From positions 124,001 to 188,000 of the forward strand of contig NZ_JYLH01000012.1 in NCBI RefSeq assembly GCF_001439685.1: DNA of 64,000 bases, given 5' to 3'. Positions 53,611-62,440 of this stretch are shown here, one piece after another (position 1 is the first letter of the stretch; each line of letters starts with the position of its first letter). The notes beneath the pieces were generated by a model. It searched no databases. It was not told where the DNA came from and was given only the letters and a program-made list of their open reading frames with translations. The DNA is from Pseudomonas libanensis. GTDB taxonomy: Bacteria; Pseudomonadota; Gammaproteobacteria; Pseudomonadales; Pseudomonadaceae. A program made the translations under genes and the position numbers.

Positions 53611-55128
53611 ATGACGAGTTTGCCGTTGCGACGGGCACTGCCCAGTCAACAACGCGTATCGGCGCGTGGCGTAAGTGATTTCATCGAAGCGGTGAACGCT
53701 GCGGACCTGGAGTTGCACAGCTTCATGCTGTACCGCGATGGCGCGGTGGTAGCCGAAGCGTTTTGGGCGCCTTATTGCGCCGAACGCCTGCATGTCCAGC
53801 ATTCGGCGACAAAAAGCTGGGTGTCCATGGCCGTCGGGCTGTTGGTGGATGACGGCGTGCTGTCGCTGGACGCCAAGGTGGTGGATTTTTTTCCCGCCGA
53901 TTGCCCGGCATCCATCAGCGCCAACCTGGCGGCCATGACCGTGCGGGATTTGCTGACCATGCGCACCGGCCATCGCCAGGGCATTTCTGGTGGTGCCTGG
54001 CGCGGGCGCAGTGACAGTTGGGTGCGGTTGTTCCTCAATGAGCCGGTCGAAGACCCGCCAGGGCACCGGTTTATCTATAGCAGTGCGTCGAGCTTCATGC
54101 TCTCGGCGATTGTCAGCGTAGTCAGCGGCCAGACGGCGTTCGAGCTGTGCAACGCACGTATCTTCCAACCCATGGGCATGGGCCCCATCGAGTGGGACCT
54201 GGCTCCTGGCGGTTTCAACACCGGTGGCAATGGCCTCAGTTGCCGCACCGAAGACTTGCTCAAATTCGGCGTGTTGCACTTGCAACACGGCAACTGGCAG
54301 GGGCAGCAATTGCTGTCCCGAGAATGGGTGGCCGAAGCGACCCGTGGGCACGTCGATGATGTATGGATGGGCGCCTTCGATGGCAAGCGCTACCTGAGTC
54401 GCGACGAGTCGAGCGGCGCGGCTGTCACGCGCCGCGAAGGCTACGGCTACCAGTGGTGGATGACCCTGCACGGTGGGTATTACGCCTCCGGCGTGTTTGG
54501 CCAGCAGTGCATCGTGCTACCGCGCCATAACGCGGTGATTGCGTTTACCGCGGGACTCGCCCTGGGCGAGCGGCGCTTGCACAGCCTGCTCTGGGAGCAT
54601 CTTTTGCCGGCGCTGGACGTACCCAGCGAAGGCTCGGCGGATGCCGCGCTGGCGGCGCTGCTGGCCCATCAACAACGGCCAGTCATGTCTGGCGCCGCGA
54701 GCTCGCCGCGCCAGGCTGAATTCAGCACTACGTTTGCCATGCAGGCCAACGAAGACCAGGTCAGCGAAGTGCGCCTGGAGTTCGGGCCTGAGTATTGTGA
54801 CTTTTACCTCACCGACCCCCGTGGCACCCATTGCATCCGTGCCGGGTTGAGCGCCGGCATCGAAACCCAGACCAGCATGACCGGCCACTATCTGCATCAC
54901 CAATACCAGCCGGAACTCACCCCCGTGGTGGCGCAGGCGCGCTGGACCGAAGACCGGGTGTTGAGCATGACCTGGCAGTTTGTCGAGACGGCGTTTTGTG
55001 ATCGGGTCACCTGCCGTATCGAACACGGCACCTTGTACGTGGACCGCAGCGTCAACGTAAACGCAGGCCCGTTGCAGCGCCCGACGCTGGCCGGCCATCC
55101 AACCATCGCTTTGCAGGAGTCGCCATGA
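53611..55128 (+). CDS. Beta-lactamase-fold serine hydrolase (NylB/EstB-like)
   Basis: A 505-residue serine hydrolase of the class C beta-lactamase superfamily. The nucleophile motif S-x-x-K is SATK (Ser65, Lys68), and the Tyr motif is FIYSSASSFML near residue 156. No signal peptide is seen, so it acts in the cytoplasm, unlike true beta-lactamases. The first 350 residues are the catalytic fold, and a C-terminal extension of about 130 residues is beta-rich. Family members include 6-aminohexanoate-dimer hydrolase (NylB) and esterases. With the downstream omega-transaminase, amide hydrolysis is plausible but unproven. Confidence 0.82.
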   Translation: MTSLPLRRALPSQQRVSARGVSDFIEAVNAADLELHSFMLYRDGAVVAEAFWAPYCAERLHVQHSATKSWVSMAVGLLVDDGVLSLDAKVVDFFPADCPASISANLAAMTVRDLLTMRTGHRQGISGGAWRGRSDSWVRLFLNEPVEDPPGHRFIYSSASSFMLSAIVSVVSGQTAFELCNARIFQPMGMGPIEWDLAPGGFNTGGNGLSCRTEDLLKFGVLHLQHGNWQGQQLLSREWVAEATRGHVDDVWMGAFDGKRYLSRDESSGAAVTRREGYGYQWWMTLHGGYYASGVFGQQCIVLPRHNAVIAFTAGLALGERRLHSLLWEHLLPALDVPSEGSADAALAALLAHQQRPVMSGAASSPRQAEFSTTFAMQANEDQVSEVRLEFGPEYCDFYLTDPRGTHCIRAGLSAGIETQTSMTGHYLHHQYQPELTPVVAQARWTEDRVLSMTWQFVETAFCDRVTCRIEHGTLYVDRSVNVNAGPLQRPTLAGHPTIALQESP

Positions 55129-56450
55129 ACGATTTTTCCAACCCTTCAGTTTCCGCGCGCGGCGCGTTCTGGGCGCCATTTACCCCGATGCGCCAGTTCC
55201 AGCAACAACCGATGATGTTCGCCAGCGCCGACGGTATGCACTACACCACCACCGATGGGCGCCGCGTACTCGACGCAATGGCGGGGCTGTGGTGCGTGAA
55301 CGCCGGGCATGGCCAGCCGAAAATAGTCGAAGCCATTCGCGAAGCGGCGGCGCGCCTGGACTTTGTCTCGTCGTTCAAGATGAGCCATCCCCAGGCCCTG
55401 GAAATGGCCGAGCGCCTGATCGACATCAGCCCCGCCGGTATGGAGCAGGTGTTCTTCACCAACTCCGGATCTGAAGCGGTGGATACTGCGTTGAAGATCG
55501 CGCGGGCGTATCACCAGGCGCGTGGTGATTGCCGTCGGACCAAATTTATCGGGCGTGCCAAAGGCTACCATGGCATGGGCTTCGGTGGGCTGTCGGTATC
55601 CGGTATCGGTCGCCAGAAACGTGACTTTGGCCCGCTGCTGGGGGAGGTCTCGCACCTGCCATTGCCCTATGACGCGGGCATGCGTTTCAGCGTTGGGCAG
55701 CCGCAGCAGGGCGCCAGTTACGCTGATGCGCTGACACAACTGCTGGATATCCAGGACCCGAGCACCGTGGCCGCGGTGATTGTCGAGCCGGTGACCGGCT
55801 CCGGCGGGGTTTATGCGCCGCCCCAAGGCTATTTGCAACGCTTGCGCGAGATTTGCACACGGCACGGCGTGCTGTTGATTTTCGATGAGGTAATCACCGG
55901 TTTTGGCCGCGTCGGCGCGCCCTTTGCCGCGCAAGCCTTCGGCGTGCTGCCGGACCTGATCACCACCGCCAAGGGCCTGACCAACGGCGCCGTGCCCATG
56001 GGCGGCGTGCTGGTCAGTGGCGCGGTGTATGAAGCGTTCATGGCCGGGCCGCAGAACGTCATCGAACTGATGCACGGCTACACCTATTCCGCGCACCCAC
56101 TGGCGTGTGCGGCCGGGTTGGCGACCCTGGAGGTGCATCGTGAATTGGGCATCAACCAGCACGTCAACGCGGTGAGTGGGCTGTGGCAGTCGACCGCACT
56201 CGCGCTGCAAGGCATCGGCGCGGTGCTGGACGTACGCGCGATCGGTTTGCTCTGCGCGGTGGAGCTCGAGCCGCGCCCAGGTTTCCCCGGCGCGCGTGGC
56301 AGCGAGGTTGCGCAGTGGTGCTTCGACAACGGCGTGCTGGTGCGCGGCTCGGGTGACACCATTGTGATTTCGCCGCCGCTGGTCATCAGCCCGCAGGAGA
56401 TCGCCCAGGTGTTCGAAACCCTGGCGAGTGCCCTGAAACACGTCGCCTGA
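55125..56450 (+). CDS. Omega-amino acid:pyruvate (beta-alanine) transaminase
   Basis: A 441-residue class III aminotransferase. FTNSGSEAVDTALKIARAYHQARG is the phosphate-binding region, IFDEVITGFGRVG holds the PLP Asp, and ITTAKGLTNGAVPMGGV has the Schiff-base Lys; the whole resembles beta-alanine-pyruvate transaminases. It would turn an omega-amino acid into a semialdehyde plus alanine. Its start overlaps the hydrolase stop, and an aldehyde dehydrogenase follows to oxidise the product. Confidence 0.9.
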   Translation: MNDFSNPSVSARGAFWAPFTPMRQFQQQPMMFASADGMHYTTTDGRRVLDAMAGLWCVNAGHGQPKIVEAIREAAARLDFVSSFKMSHPQALEMAERLIDISPAGMEQVFFTNSGSEAVDTALKIARAYHQARGDCRRTKFIGRAKGYHGMGFGGLSVSGIGRQKRDFGPLLGEVSHLPLPYDAGMRFSVGQPQQGASYADALTQLLDIQDPSTVAAVIVEPVTGSGGVYAPPQGYLQRLREICTRHGVLLIFDEVITGFGRVGAPFAAQAFGVLPDLITTAKGLTNGAVPMGGVLVSGAVYEAFMAGPQNVIELMHGYTYSAHPLACAAGLATLEVHRELGINQHVNAVSGLWQSTALALQGIGAVLDVRAIGLLCAVELEPRPGFPGARGSEVAQWCFDNGVLVRGSGDTIVISPPLVISPQEIAQVFETLASALKHVA

Positions 56451-56464
56451 AGGGAGTCCAAGGT

Positions 56465-57883
56465 ATGTCGGATCTGTTTGAGTTCTATATTGACGGTGCC
56501 TGGGTCAAGCCTCACGGCACGGCCATTGAGCCCGTGGTAAATCCGTCCACCGAGCAGGTGGTTGCGCGCATCACCCTTGGCGACAGCCACGATGTGGACC
56601 GCGCAGTCGGCGCGGCCAGGCAAGCGTTTTCCGGGTTCGCAGCAAGTTCGCTTGAGGCGCGTGTCGACCTGCTGCAACGCATTATCCAGGCCTACAAACT
56701 CCACAGCGAAGCGCTGGTCGAAGCAGTTCACCTGGAAATGGGCGCGCCGCTGTCCCTGGCCCGCAGTGCACATGTGCCGGCAGGCCTGGGCCATCTGGTG
56801 CAGGCGCTGGAAGTGCTACGCGATTACCGCTTCGAACGCCGCGTGGGCCAGACGCTAGTGGTGCGTGAGCCTATCGGCGTGTGCGCCCTGATTACCCCTT
56901 GGAACTGGCCACTCAATCAACTCACCTGCAAGCTCGCACCCGCCCTGGCGGTGGGCTGCACCGTCGTACTCAAGCCAAGTGAGTGTGCGCCGTTGTCGGC
57001 GCATATCGTCGCGCAAATCCTGCATGAGGCCGGGGTGCCGAAGGGGGTGTTCAACCTGGTCAACGGTAATGGGCCGGTGGTTGGCGCTGCGCTGGCCAGC
57101 CATGCCGAGGTGGATATGGTGTCGTTTACCGGCTCGACCCGCGCCGGCATCGCAGTGGCCAAGGCGGCGGCCGATACAGTCAAGCGTGTGTCCCAGGAGC
57201 TGGGCGGCAAATCCGCGAATATTCTGCTCGACGACGCCTATCTGCCTAGCGCGGTGCGTCACGGGTTACAGGCGTGCATCCGTAACAGCGGCCAGTCGTG
57301 CAATGCGCCGACGCGCCTGCTAGTACCGCGCACGCAGCAACAGGCTGTGATTGATATCGTCCGGGAAGAGCTGGCGCAGGTGTGTTTCGACGACAGTCAG
57401 CCGACCTGCGCCATCGGCCCTGTGGCGAACGCCCTGCAATTTGAACGGGTTCAGGCCATGATCGTTCAGGCCATCGCCGAGGGTTCGCGATTGATCGCCG
57501 GAGGACTGGGACGACCACGGGGGATTGAGCGCGGGTACTACGTGCAACCTACGGTATTTGCCGACGTCACCCCGGACATGCTCGTGGCGCGGGAAGAAAT
57601 CTTCGGCCCGGTCCTGGCGATCATACCGTACGACAGCGAAGCCGAGGCGATAGCCATCGCGAACGACAGCCCTTATGGCTTGTCAGGCTACGTCACCTCG
57701 ACCAGTCTTGAACGCAGCCGTAGGGTTGCGCGGCAATTGCGCACCGGCATGGTCCACCTCAACGGCGCCCGGGCCGACCAGGCAGCGCCGTTTGGAGGCT
57801 ACAAGCAGTCGGGTAATGGGCGGGAGTGGGGCGAGTTGGGGTTTGAAGAATACCTGGAGAACAAGTCATTGTTTGGGTATTAA
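56465..57883 (+). CDS. NAD(P)-dependent aldehyde dehydrogenase
   Basis: A 472-residue non-acylating aldehyde dehydrogenase. PWNWPLNQLTCKLAPALAVGCTVVLKPSE is the cofactor region, SQELGGKSANI has the general-base Glu and NSGQSCNAPTRLLVP the nucleophilic Cys. It begins 14 bp after the transaminase gene and is the last gene of the operon. The expected role is oxidation of a semialdehyde to a dicarboxylic acid. Confidence 0.9.
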   Translation: MSDLFEFYIDGAWVKPHGTAIEPVVNPSTEQVVARITLGDSHDVDRAVGAARQAFSGFAASSLEARVDLLQRIIQAYKLHSEALVEAVHLEMGAPLSLARSAHVPAGLGHLVQALEVLRDYRFERRVGQTLVVREPIGVCALITPWNWPLNQLTCKLAPALAVGCTVVLKPSECAPLSAHIVAQILHEAGVPKGVFNLVNGNGPVVGAALASHAEVDMVSFTGSTRAGIAVAKAAADTVKRVSQELGGKSANILLDDAYLPSAVRHGLQACIRNSGQSCNAPTRLLVPRTQQQAVIDIVREELAQVCFDDSQPTCAIGPVANALQFERVQAMIVQAIAEGSRLIAGGLGRPRGIERGYYVQPTVFADVTPDMLVAREEIFGPVLAIIPYDSEAEAIAIANDSPYGLSGYVTSTSLERSRRVARQLRTGMVHLNGARADQAAPFGGYKQSGNGREWGELGFEEYLENKSLFGY

Positions 57884-57916
57884 CGTTTCAGAGACATCCC
57901 AGTTGGCTGCCAGGCC

Positions 57917-58016
57917 GCCTTCGCAGGCAAGCCAGCTCCCACATTTGGATCGCGGCGCGTCAGTTAGATCAGCGTCGGCTGTCAGATCGTTACGGGAGCA
58001 AGCCCCCTCCCACACT
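57917..58016. repeat. Isolated REP half-sites
   Basis: A canonical half (TCGCAGGCAAGCCAGCTCCCAC) is at 57917-57943, and a variant (GTTACGGGAGCAAGCCCCCTCCCAC) at 57988-58012. They occupy the start of a gene-free stretch of about 590 bp (57884-58478). The rest, from about 58130, is AT-rich with a small hairpin at 58176-58189 and the palindrome at 58241. Confidence 0.75.
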
Positions 58017-58240
58017 GTGCGTATTCCAATGCCTGGATTCAACGCCCTTGAAGGTAACACTCTGAATGTGGGGGGTGAGGGCCCTGTCTGTCAGCCGAAA
58101 CCCGGACATTCAACTGGATAGAACGGGGTTGGCGAGCGATTCATTGCTGAAACGATTAAAGCCCTGTAGGAGATTGGCTATATGTAGCCGATGCCGGCAT
58201 TCGATCATTCATCTAAATTAATATTTTTATCCGGAATATC

Positions 58241-58258
58241 AGATAGTTAACTGTCTGT
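58241..58258. promoter_or_regulatory. 18-bp palindrome upstream of the LuxR gene
   Basis: CAGATAGTTAACTGTCTG is a palindrome with a single mismatched pair. It lies about 240 bp before the LuxR-type gene in AT-rich DNA and has the size of LuxR-family operators. Whether it belongs to this regulator is inference. Confidence 0.4.
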
Positions 58259-58478
58259 AAAAATAATCCGCCTGCCTTCGTTGCCGTTTTTACTCGCCAG
58301 AAACGTCGAATTACTGACGCGACTTTTATGGCAGCCTGTGTCCCGGGTTTCCGCTACATACGTAGGATAAATCCCTATGGCTTAATAAAATCGCGAACGC
58401 CGAGTTACGTTCAAGCAGTACGGACCGCCCCGCCCAGGCCCAGCGCGTCCGTTGACGGTTTTCGACATCAAGGATGAG

Positions 58479-59279
58479 ATGGCTATGAGTCTGACCCGTA
58501 GTATTGGCGACACACAGGGCCCGCATTTTTTTGCCGAAATGGGCGAGCTGATTTCGAGCAGTGGCAACGAACACTTCGCCGCCAACATGCTGCATCTGGT
58601 GGACAAGTGGGTGCCAATCCATTTGGTAGACCTCAGCGAATGGACCCTGGATGAACTGCGCGACCGCGTGCTGGACATCAAGTTGCTGGGCAGCGCCGGG
58701 CTGAACAAGGACTTGTCTATAGACCAGACCCTGCACCCGCTGAATGACCACCCGTTGCTGCGCCAGATGCTGCGCATGCAAGACCCGTTGCTGATCCAGA
58801 TGAAAGCCAAGGCCGACAGCGCACACCCACGGGGCAGTTCGCACCAGTGCAACCTGGTCTCGCGCCAAGGCAATCGACGCTGCGTGATTTCGTTCTATCG
58901 GCCTGCAACCCAGCGTGGGTTTTCCCTGGCGCAGTTGTCGTTTCTCAAATGCTTGTCGGACATCCTGTTGCCGCTGATGGAGCGGCACGCACAGCTTCTG
59001 CGCCAGGCACCGCAGGCCGAGACCGACCCGGCCCATGCCCTGCTGGAGCAATCGCAATGGCAGCGCGAATTCTACAAACGCCTGTCCCTCAGCGATATCA
59101 CCTTGTCGGCACGGGAGCAGGAGGTGTGCCTTGGCCTGTTGACCGGCGGCACCGTGCCGCAGATCGCGGAAAAACTCAGTGTCAAAAACAGTTCCATCGA
59201 GACCTACCTCAAGCGTGCCGCCGCCAAGCTCGGCGTGAGTGGCCGGCACGGCCTGGCCAAATGGATGGTGGGCGCCTGA
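58479..59279 (+). CDS. LuxR family (GerE-type) transcriptional regulator
   Basis: A 266-residue regulator with a C-terminal helix-turn-helix (LSAREQEVCLGLLTGGTVPQIAEKLSVKNSSIETYLKRAAAKLGV) from about residue 205. The N-terminal 190 residues match no autoinducer or receiver domain I recognise. ATG at 58479 has AAGGA 4 bp upstream; ATG 58485 at 10 bp is an alternative. It converges with the effector-like pair, with only 16 bp between stops, so it might regulate them or the preceding operon. Confidence 0.8.
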   Translation: MAMSLTRSIGDTQGPHFFAEMGELISSSGNEHFAANMLHLVDKWVPIHLVDLSEWTLDELRDRVLDIKLLGSAGLNKDLSIDQTLHPLNDHPLLRQMLRMQDPLLIQMKAKADSAHPRGSSHQCNLVSRQGNRRCVISFYRPATQRGFSLAQLSFLKCLSDILLPLMERHAQLLRQAPQAETDPAHALLEQSQWQREFYKRLSLSDITLSAREQEVCLGLLTGGTVPQIAEKLSVKNSSIETYLKRAAAKLGVSGRHGLAKWMVGA

Positions 59280-59295
59280 CGAACACACGGACGCG

Positions 59296-60147
59296 TTAGA
59301 GCAACTTGAGCCCAACCGCGGCATAACGGTTTGTGTCGCGGTAATGCAGTGGCTGTTTGTTCCCATAAATGTCCAGGAAGCCGTCCACAACGGCCATCGA
59401 ATGAAACCCGCCCGTGACCGTGCCGATGGCGCCGCTCAGTAAGTCGTGGAGGCTTGCAGGGGCAACAAAGTCCTTCAAGCCCAGGCGACGCAACGCCTGT
59501 CCCGGATACTCGCCATCATTGAGACTGCGCATGGCTGCGGCAAAACTCAGGTTGGCCTCCCCGTCATTATTTTCAAGGTAGGCTCGTTTAGCACTGACCG
59601 CATATAAAAACTGCGCATTGACCAGAACATCGTTGGGCCGATCGCTGCCGAAGTTGGCGCCGGCCTTGGCCTGCGCTAACTCGTCATGGGTGATGTCCAG
59701 CTTGAACCTATCGCGCATGACAATGCGATAGCCGGTATCGGTGGTCTCTATCGTTTTGTAAATACCGTAAGGGTTATGGCCGAATCTCATCATCGCGGCT
59801 TTAATGGCGGATATCGTCACGCAATTACCTTCGGTCAGTTGGTAAAAGTCCCTGAAAATATCAGTGGGCTTACTGCCCTTGTTCGCAGGCGTACCTTTCA
59901 AGAACTCATTAGATTTGCCAGTGCGGTGATCAGGGGCCTGCGCCGGCAAAGTTGTTATATCGACAGGTTTTAACCGCGCAGATAACATCGCCAATAAACG
60001 CTCCAGCTCGCCGACCAGGCTACTGAGTTGTTCGGAAGTTCTGGCTGGTGCAGACGTGTTGGCGGAAGACAAAGCATGTTGAGAAGTAACGGTATCGCTT
60101 GCCCTGGCGTAGCCCAAAGCGACAGAACTGACAGAAGACACTAACAT
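59296..60147 (-). CDS. Putative type III effector with papain-like Cys/His/Asn arrangement
   Basis: A 283-residue protein I do not recognise by name. The N-terminus is Ser-rich and free of acidic residues for 17 positions, which is typical of type III secretion signals; no Sec signal is present. The core starts near residue 96. Cys109 opens a helix (EGNCVTISAIKAAM), and His249 followed by a hydrophobic strand and Asp/Asn (FHSMAVVDGFLDIYGN) mirrors papain-fold proteases. It shares a core with the next gene upstream (MRDRFKLDITHDELAQA versus MRDGFKLHITREELQLA). AGGGAG lies 9 bp before the ATG. It is the second gene of an operon behind an hrp box. Activity is inference. Confidence 0.6.
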   Translation of the reverse strand: MLVSSVSSVALGYARASDTVTSQHALSSANTSAPARTSEQLSSLVGELERLLAMLSARLKPVDITTLPAQAPDHRTGKSNEFLKGTPANKGSKPTDIFRDFYQLTEGNCVTISAIKAAMMRFGHNPYGIYKTIETTDTGYRIVMRDRFKLDITHDELAQAKAGANFGSDRPNDVLVNAQFLYAVSAKRAYLENNDGEANLSFAAAMRSLNDGEYPGQALRRLGLKDFVAPASLHDLLSGAIGTVTGGFHSMAVVDGFLDIYGNKQPLHYRDTNRYAAVGLKLL

Positions 60148-60184
60148 TTTGAATAACTCCCTTTCACTGAATGAACACGTTAAA

Positions 60185-61330
60185 TCATCCCCGAAGTGTG
60201 ACCACCTTCAATGAGGGTGAAACCGGCGTGTTATATAACTGCCCCTCCATCACGCCCTCAATAATCACGCCGTTCTTGTTTCTCTCGCCCTTATGCAACG
60301 GCACCCCGACCTGCGCACCCAATGCACTGGCATCTATGACCTGAAGATGTTCTTTAAGACCCAGATAGGACAGCGCCGTGTCACCGTCGATGCCGCCTCC
60401 GGCCCCCGACAGCACACCGGGATAAGTACGATGTGCGTGGTACGCGCTGTCTTTTCCGTACGCACGCATGAAGGAATCCGTTGCGCTGTCGCGCGCAAGC
60501 TCCAGGTATTGACGCTTGCTCATCACGCCAAACAGAAATTGCGCGTCCTTGACCATGCCTTCATCGCCACCACTGAATTTGGCCGCCTTGGCCGCCAGTT
60601 GAAGCTCTTCCCGGGTGATATGCAGCTTGAAGCCGTCCCGCATGGTCACGTCATAGCCGTCACCGTGCCTGGCGACTTCCTTGAAAATTCCGGTTGGGCT
60701 TTGCCCGAATGTGGCCATGGCCACCTTGATCGCGGCCACATGTTCTTCTCGGCCCCAAGTGCCCAGGTAAGGAAAATTCTCATACGTGGCGCGCATCCCG
60801 TTGCGCAGGTCATCGGGCTTTTGCCCTTTGGCCTTTTCAGACAAGAACATGGTGATCGGCTCCACGTTTTTATCTGAAAACATTTCAATAAGTTCGCCAT
60901 CAAACCCGTTACGCGTACTGGCCAGATTCGATCGATTCATGAACGGTGCCAATTGTTCCTTCCATTCACTTCTGGGGGTTGGCACGGTGTTCGCTGCAGG
61001 CACGGCATTCACCAATGGCCTGTGCGGCGGGCTCACAGAAGGGGTTGGGTGAAGCGCTACGGGTGGCTGTGGTTTCGCAGCCTCATTTTCCTTGTCCATC
61101 CATGTTTTAAGTGCCATGACCAATGTACTCAGCAACGTCAATAGTTGCCCAAGTTCTGCGTCACGGTTTGAGTTAACGATTTGGCCAATCGGATAATGTG
61201 CCGGTAATTGACCAAAGTGATTGAGTCGATTCGTAACTGACTGATCAAGCGTTTTATCAGGCGGTGTAAAGGTTGAGTGCGCAGGAAAATAAACAGGCTG
61301 AGTGTGCGTTAGCATTGTAGGGCGTCTCAT
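60185..61330 (-). CDS. Putative type III effector, paralogue lacking the catalytic residues
   Basis: A 381-residue paralogue of the gene at 59296. The first 24 residues lack Asp and Glu. A Pro-rich linker occupies about residues 86-120, an extra region 120-175, then the shared core (LGTWGREEHVAAIKVAMATFGQSPTGIFKEV). Aligned on AIKxAM, Glu195 takes the place of the other protein's Cys109, and the C-terminal motif reads KNGVIIEGVMEG without the His, so it should be catalytically dead. The start may be 61330 or 61315; neither has a clear ribosome site. First gene after the hrp box. Confidence 0.58.
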   Translation of the reverse strand: MRRPTMLTHTQPVYFPAHSTFTPPDKTLDQSVTNRLNHFGQLPAHYPIGQIVNSNRDAELGQLLTLLSTLVMALKTWMDKENEAAKPQPPVALHPTPSVSPPHRPLVNAVPAANTVPTPRSEWKEQLAPFMNRSNLASTRNGFDGELIEMFSDKNVEPITMFLSEKAKGQKPDDLRNGMRATYENFPYLGTWGREEHVAAIKVAMATFGQSPTGIFKEVARHGDGYDVTMRDGFKLHITREELQLAAKAAKFSGGDEGMVKDAQFLFGVMSKRQYLELARDSATDSFMRAYGKDSAYHAHRTYPGVLSGAGGGIDGDTALSYLGLKEHLQVIDASALGAQVGVPLHKGERNKNGVIIEGVMEGQLYNTPVSPSLKVVTLRG

Positions 61331-61412
61331 TTAATCGGAGGAGAATAATAGAAAACTATCAAGCGCTACTTGCCCACCGCCGTTGCCGAACCCGGCACTG
61401 AACAAGTTCTCT

Positions 61413-61440
61413 TGCGTGGCCAGGCGGTCAGAAAAGTTCC
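61413..61440 (-). promoter_or_regulatory. hrp box (HrpL-type promoter)
   Basis: On the minus strand GGAACT-N15-CCACGCA matches the HrpL consensus GGAACC-N15/16-CCACNNA with a single mismatch and permitted spacing. It ends about 83 bp before the start of the gene at 61330, in a 192-bp spacer between that gene and the hpaA-type regulator gene. HrpL/RspL drives type III secretion genes in Pseudomonas. Confidence 0.7.
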
Positions 61441-61522
61441 TGCTAGACAGGTAACAACATCCTTCTCGTTCAACGAACCACTATCAGAAAATTCCTCAGC
61501 TTCTGGCTTTTTGTCCCAACAA

Positions 61523-62386
61523 TTATCGGCGCATCCCCGCCTGCCGCACCCGATACTCCCCCGGCGTCATCTGCGCATAACGCAGGAAAAACCGGCTGAA
61601 ATACGCCGGGTCCTTGAACCCCAGTTGATAGCAGATTTCATTTGCAGAACTGCCGCTAAACAACAGCAGGCGCTTGGCCTCCTGCATCAGCCGTTCAAGG
61701 ATCAAGCGCTTGGAGGGCAGGTCAGCGATGCGCCGGCACACTTCATTGAGCCGCGCCTGGGTCACGCCAATGCCCTCGGCATAGCGCGCCAACGACCAAT
61801 GTTCCAGGTAATGGGCTTCGACCAGTTCGTTGAAACGATGAAAAATGCGCAGGTCTTCACGGGCCATCGGGCGTGCCGGCAAGGCGTGGGCGCACAGGCG
61901 CAGCAGGCGGATCATGATCAGGCGCGTCAAGCTGTCGAGGGCGGCAGCGCGCCCTGCCCGCTCGGCGTTGATCTCGCTGCACAGTGCTTCGAAGAGCTGA
62001 TCCAGCCCGTCGGCATCGTCGCCCAGCGCGACACAGGCCGCACCTGAGGCGAGGCTGGGGTCGGCGTCGATCAATCCCCACACCAACTGCTGGCGCACCG
62101 TCAACACATGCCCGTCGGCATCGGCTTCGGTGACGAAGGCGTGGGCCACTGTGGGCGGCGTGAGGAAAAACATCGGCCCCGACTCGACGTATTGACGATC
62201 ATCCAGATAAACCCGCACCGCGCCACTCTTGACGTAATGCACCTGGAAAAACCGGTCATGCCGATGCACGGCCATGTTGCGCCCGAAGAACCCCGCCAGG
62301 TTGCCGAGCTTGTCGTAATGCACCTCGGCATCGCTGTAACGCTGGTCGTAGACCTGCCCGATGTTGATATTGGGAATCGGCTTCAC
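61523..62386 (-). CDS. hpaA: AraC family activator of 4-hydroxyphenylacetate degradation (HpaA)
   Basis: A 287-residue regulator with an N-terminal cupin ligand domain (HRHDRFFQVHYVKSGAVRVYLDD) and a C-terminal double helix-turn-helix (WSLARYAEGIGVTQARLNEVCRRI; EICYQLGFKDPAYFSRFFLRYAQMTPGEYR). GTG start with AGAGGA 8 bp upstream. It is divergent from the hpa catabolic genes, as HpaA is, and should activate them with 4-hydroxyphenylacetate. Confidence 0.88.
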   Translation of the reverse strand: MKPIPNINIGQVYDQRYSDAEVHYDKLGNLAGFFGRNMAVHRHDRFFQVHYVKSGAVRVYLDDRQYVESGPMFFLTPPTVAHAFVTEADADGHVLTVRQQLVWGLIDADPSLASGAACVALGDDADGLDQLFEALCSEINAERAGRAAALDSLTRLIMIRLLRLCAHALPARPMAREDLRIFHRFNELVEAHYLEHWSLARYAEGIGVTQARLNEVCRRIADLPSKRLILERLMQEAKRLLLFSGSSANEICYQLGFKDPAYFSRFFLRYAQMTPGEYRVRQAGMRR

Positions 62387-62440
62387 GCGGCCATCCTCTT
62401 GTTGTTCTGATGCCGTTGGAGTTTGCCATGCTTGACGGTA

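Noticed and set aside
53611..55128. Annotation of the SATK protein as an antibiotic-resistance beta-lactamase.
   Set aside because: No signal peptide, a long C-terminal extension and a catabolic operon context argue for a cytoplasmic hydrolase.
58353..58364. CTACATACGTAG as a regulatory palindrome before the LuxR gene.
   Set aside because: It is short, has an imperfect centre and no second copy was seen; chance is likely.
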